The notes under the pieces are model-generated. The model did no database searches. It was not told the origin of the DNA and worked only from the letters and a program-made list of their open reading frames with translations. The position numbers and the translations under genes were made by a program. Positions 5,782 through 7,417 of a stretch of DNA of 7,417 nt are shown piece by piece. Numbering within the stretch: position 1 is the first letter of the stretch; the number at the start of each line of letters is the position of its first letter. This stretch comes from Bacteroidales bacterium. GTDB lineage: Bacteria > Bacteroidota > Bacteroidia > Bacteroidales > UBA932. The stretch is taken from positions 1 to 7,417 of the forward strand of contig JAFZLP010000114.1 in assembly GCA_017551405.1 (NCBI GenBank). The letters run 5' to 3'.

Positions 5782-7337
5782 GACGCCTGTTCCCGGCCTT
5801 AATCGTCCTGTTCGCCGCGGCCTTGCCGCTGGGCGCGCAGAACCCCTATCTGCCGCTCTGGGAGCATATTCCGGACGGGGAGCCTTACGTGTTCGAAGAC
5901 CCCGACAATCCCGGCCGGCAGCGGGTATATGTCTATGGCTCCCACGACAATCTGCGAAGCAGCTACTGCGGCCTCGACCAGGTGGTTTGGTCGGCTCCGG
6001 TGGAGGATCTCTCCGCCTGGCGCTATGACGGGGTGATCTTCACTTCCCGTTACGGCCGGGACGGCTCGCTGCTAAACCCCGGCGGACGCGCGGACCTGCT
6101 TTTCGCCCCGGATGTTGCCGAGGTCATTGAAAACGGCAGAAAAGTCTATTACCTCTGCCCCAACGTGCAGAACGGGGGCAGGCAGAACCTCATAGCAAAG
6201 TCTTCGCGGCCCGACGGGCCTTTCGAGGTGTGCAACTGGAATCCGGACGGCCGCAGCACCTACGGCGTTTTCGGCTTCGATCCGGCCCTTTTCGTGGACG
6301 ACGACGGCCGCGTATACGGCTACTGGGGATTCGGCCGTTCCTGCGGGGCGGAGCTCGACCCCGCTACCATGTGCACGGTGAAGGAGGGGACTGAGATAGT
6401 CCGAGACCTGGTTTCCGGCTACGAGCAGGACGGCGTGTTCCGCTTTTACGAGGCCTCCTCGATGCGCAAGATAGACGGCAAATACGTGCTCGTCTACAGC
6501 CGGGTGACGAGTCCCGGGGAATTCGGGCTTCCGGCGTGCAATTACACTCTGGCCTACGCTTATTCTGACAACCCGCTGGGCCCGTTCACCTATGGCGGCA
6601 CCCTGATCGACGGCAGGGCCCGGTCGGTGGGAGCGGACGGGAAACCCGTGGTGACGGCGAACGTGGGTGGGAATACCCACGGCTCGCTTTGCAGGATAGG
6701 AGAGAAGTGGTGGGTGTTCTATCACCGGCAGAGCGGCACAAACGAGTTTTCGCGGCAGGCCATGGTCGCTCCGGTCGAGGTGAAGGTCGTGGATGGCAGG
6801 GTGGAGATAAGCGAGGCGGAGTACAATTCCGAGGGCTTCCGCACCGGTGGCTTGAACCCTCTCCAAAGACAACCGGCAGGTCTGGCCTGCCATTATACCG
6901 GCCCTTCGGAGACGAAGGTTTCATATCCCGATTATCATTTCTCGGGCTCGTATGTGAGGGCTGATTATCTGGAAGACAATCCGTATCATTTCGCTCCGGT
7001 AGTGAATAATACTGCCGGCTCTGTAGTTGGATACAAATACTTGAATTTCAACTCTTTGAAAGGGCGCAGGAAGGTTAAGCTCATACTTGGAATGATGCCT
7101 CTTGGAGTGGAGGGAGAAATAGTGGTCCTCGTGGACGGACCGTCGCCTGAAGAAGGGGGAGTTGTGATCGGGAAAGCGACCCTTTCCGGAACCGAAGCTC
7201 AGCGCGACTGCGAGCTTGCTATCCCGGTGAAGCCCGGGCGCATTTCAGGCAAGCACGCCCTCTATTTCCGCTTCGAAAGTCCCGAGCCCGGAAGATCCCT
7301 CTGCGAACTGTACAGTTTTGTATTTGTTACGGACTGA
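5778..7337 (+). CDS. Secreted GH43 glycoside hydrolase with C-terminal CBM6-like domain
   Basis: The 519-residue product is an inverting glycosidase of the GH43 five-bladed propeller family, probably an alpha-L-arabinofuranosidase or beta-xylosidase; the subfamily is not assigned. It starts at GTG 5778 inside the previous stop (GTGA), because no ATG lies nearby in frame and this start opens a signal peptide (RR, hydrophobic core, likely cleavage after LGA20 before QNPYLP). Without a lipobox it should be periplasmic or released, unlike the two proteins before it. A weak AGGG lies four bases upstream. Catalytic residues visible are Asp168 in F-D-P-A-L-F-V-D-D-D-G (the pKa-tuning Asp) and Glu225 in Y-E-A-S-S-M-R-K (general acid); His301 in N-T-H-G-S is the usual metal/water-binding His. 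The general base is expected in the N-terminal I-P-D-G-E-P segment, where Glu stands at the usual DP Asp position. Residues from about 373 form a CBM6-like beta-sandwich (VVGYKYLNF, GKHALYFRF). Codon use becomes richer in A/T third bases in this C-terminal part. Confidence 0.9.
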   Translation: MRRLFPALIVLFAAALPLGAQNPYLPLWEHIPDGEPYVFEDPDNPGRQRVYVYGSHDNLRSSYCGLDQVVWSAPVEDLSAWRYDGVIFTSRYGRDGSLLNPGGRADLLFAPDVAEVIENGRKVYYLCPNVQNGGRQNLIAKSSRPDGPFEVCNWNPDGRSTYGVFGFDPALFVDDDGRVYGYWGFGRSCGAELDPATMCTVKEGTEIVRDLVSGYEQDGVFRFYEASSMRKIDGKYVLVYSRVTSPGEFGLPACNYTLAYAYSDNPLGPFTYGGTLIDGRARSVGADGKPVVTANVGGNTHGSLCRIGEKWWVFYHRQSGTNEFSRQAMVAPVEVKVVDGRVEISEAEYNSEGFRTGGLNPLQRQPAGLACHYTGPSETKVSYPDYHFSGSYVRADYLEDNPYHFAPVVNNTAGSVVGYKYLNFNSLKGRRKVKLILGMMPLGVEGEIVVLVDGPSPEEGGVVIGKATLSGTEAQRDCELAIPVKPGRISGKHALYFRFESPEPGRSLCELYSFVFVTD

Positions 7338-7363
7338 AACTCTGCAATTTAAGCCTTGGAACT

Positions 7364-7385
7364 GCCGGACTGTGTCCGGCTTTTT
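7364..7385 (+). terminator. Rho-independent terminator of the operon
   Basis: A perfect 7-base GC-rich stem (GCCGGAC at 7364-7370, GTCCGGC at 7374-7380) with a three-base TGT loop is followed directly by five T residues (7381-7385). It begins 27 bases after the GH43 stop. There is no T-run on the other strand, so it should act only on the plus-strand operon. The remaining bases to 7417 are AT-rich and contain no gene or clear promoter box. Confidence 0.9.
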
Positions 7386-7417
7386 CGTTATGAAAAATTT
7401 TACAAATATTTATAAAA

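Larger units (their letters stand above)
525..7337 (+). other. Probable three-gene hemicellulose-degradation operon
   Basis: The GH31, GH5-esterase and GH43 genes lie on one strand with a 4-base gap (3300-3303) and then a 4-base GTGA overlap (5778-5781). A promoter-like box precedes the first gene and a hairpin terminator follows the last, and I see no terminator or promoter box between them. The third gene is probably made by translational coupling to the second because of the overlapping start. The absence of a SusC/SusD pair or sensor means this is either a peripheral part of a larger polysaccharide-utilisation locus or an isolated enzyme operon. Confidence 0.85.

Noticed and set aside
6072..6893. 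273-codon minus-strand open frame opposite the GH43 domain
   Set aside because: In register with the GH43 gene; it starts just where GH43 codon use relaxes, which explains its extent.
7401..7417. Possible minus-strand -7 box at the right edge
   Set aside because: The minus-strand sequence reads AATATTTG, one base off TAnnTTTG, in very AT-rich DNA, with no start codon of a supported gene nearby.

Overview
This window looks like a fragment of a polysaccharide-utilisation region from a high-GC member of the Bacteroidota, most likely a gut or rumen Bacteroidales. The evidence is the enzyme families present, three lipoproteins with Bacteroidota-style lipoboxes, TAnnTTTG-type -7 promoter boxes in the one divergent intergenic gap, and weak or absent Shine-Dalgarno sequences. 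Coding DNA strongly prefers codons ending in G or C, while the short gaps are AT-rich. Assignment below phylum/order is inference.

Layout. Bases 1-476 (minus strand) hold the 5' part of a lipoprotein gene with a GHL10-like putative glycosyl hydrolase domain; the gene runs off the left edge. A 48-base AT-rich gap (477-524) separates it from a divergent plus-strand gene set and carries one candidate -7 box for each direction, each only 4-6 bases from its start codon. The plus-strand set is three tightly packed genes: a GH31 lipoprotein with an inserted PA14 domain (525-3299, alpha-xylosidase type), a lipoprotein fusing a GH5 subfamily 7-like beta-mannanase to a CE7/AXE1-like carbohydrate esterase (3304-5781), and a secreted GH43 enzyme with a C-terminal CBM6-like beta-sandwich (5778-7337). 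The gaps are 4 bases and then a 4-base overlap (GTGA). A clean rho-independent terminator (7364-7385) closes the unit, and the remaining bases are AT-rich and empty.

How they may work together (inference). The set suits hemicellulose breakdown at the cell surface and in the periplasm. The fusion protein could remove acetyl groups and cut beta-mannan backbone in one polypeptide; GH31 would remove alpha-linked xylose (or another alpha-linked sugar) from side chains; GH43 would remove arabinose or xylose. GH31, GH5 and GH43 together recall xyloglucan loci, but this GH5 resembles mannanases rather than xyloglucanases, so an acetylated mannan/glucomannan or mixed hemicellulose diet is the better guess. 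No SusC/SusD pair or regulator is in the window.

There is no evidence for RNA genes, CRISPR, insertion sequences or phage. The most notable points are the mannanase-esterase fusion, an apparent change in the esterase RGQ motif, the overlapping near-leaderless divergent promoters, and a codon-use shift at the GH43 domain boundary.
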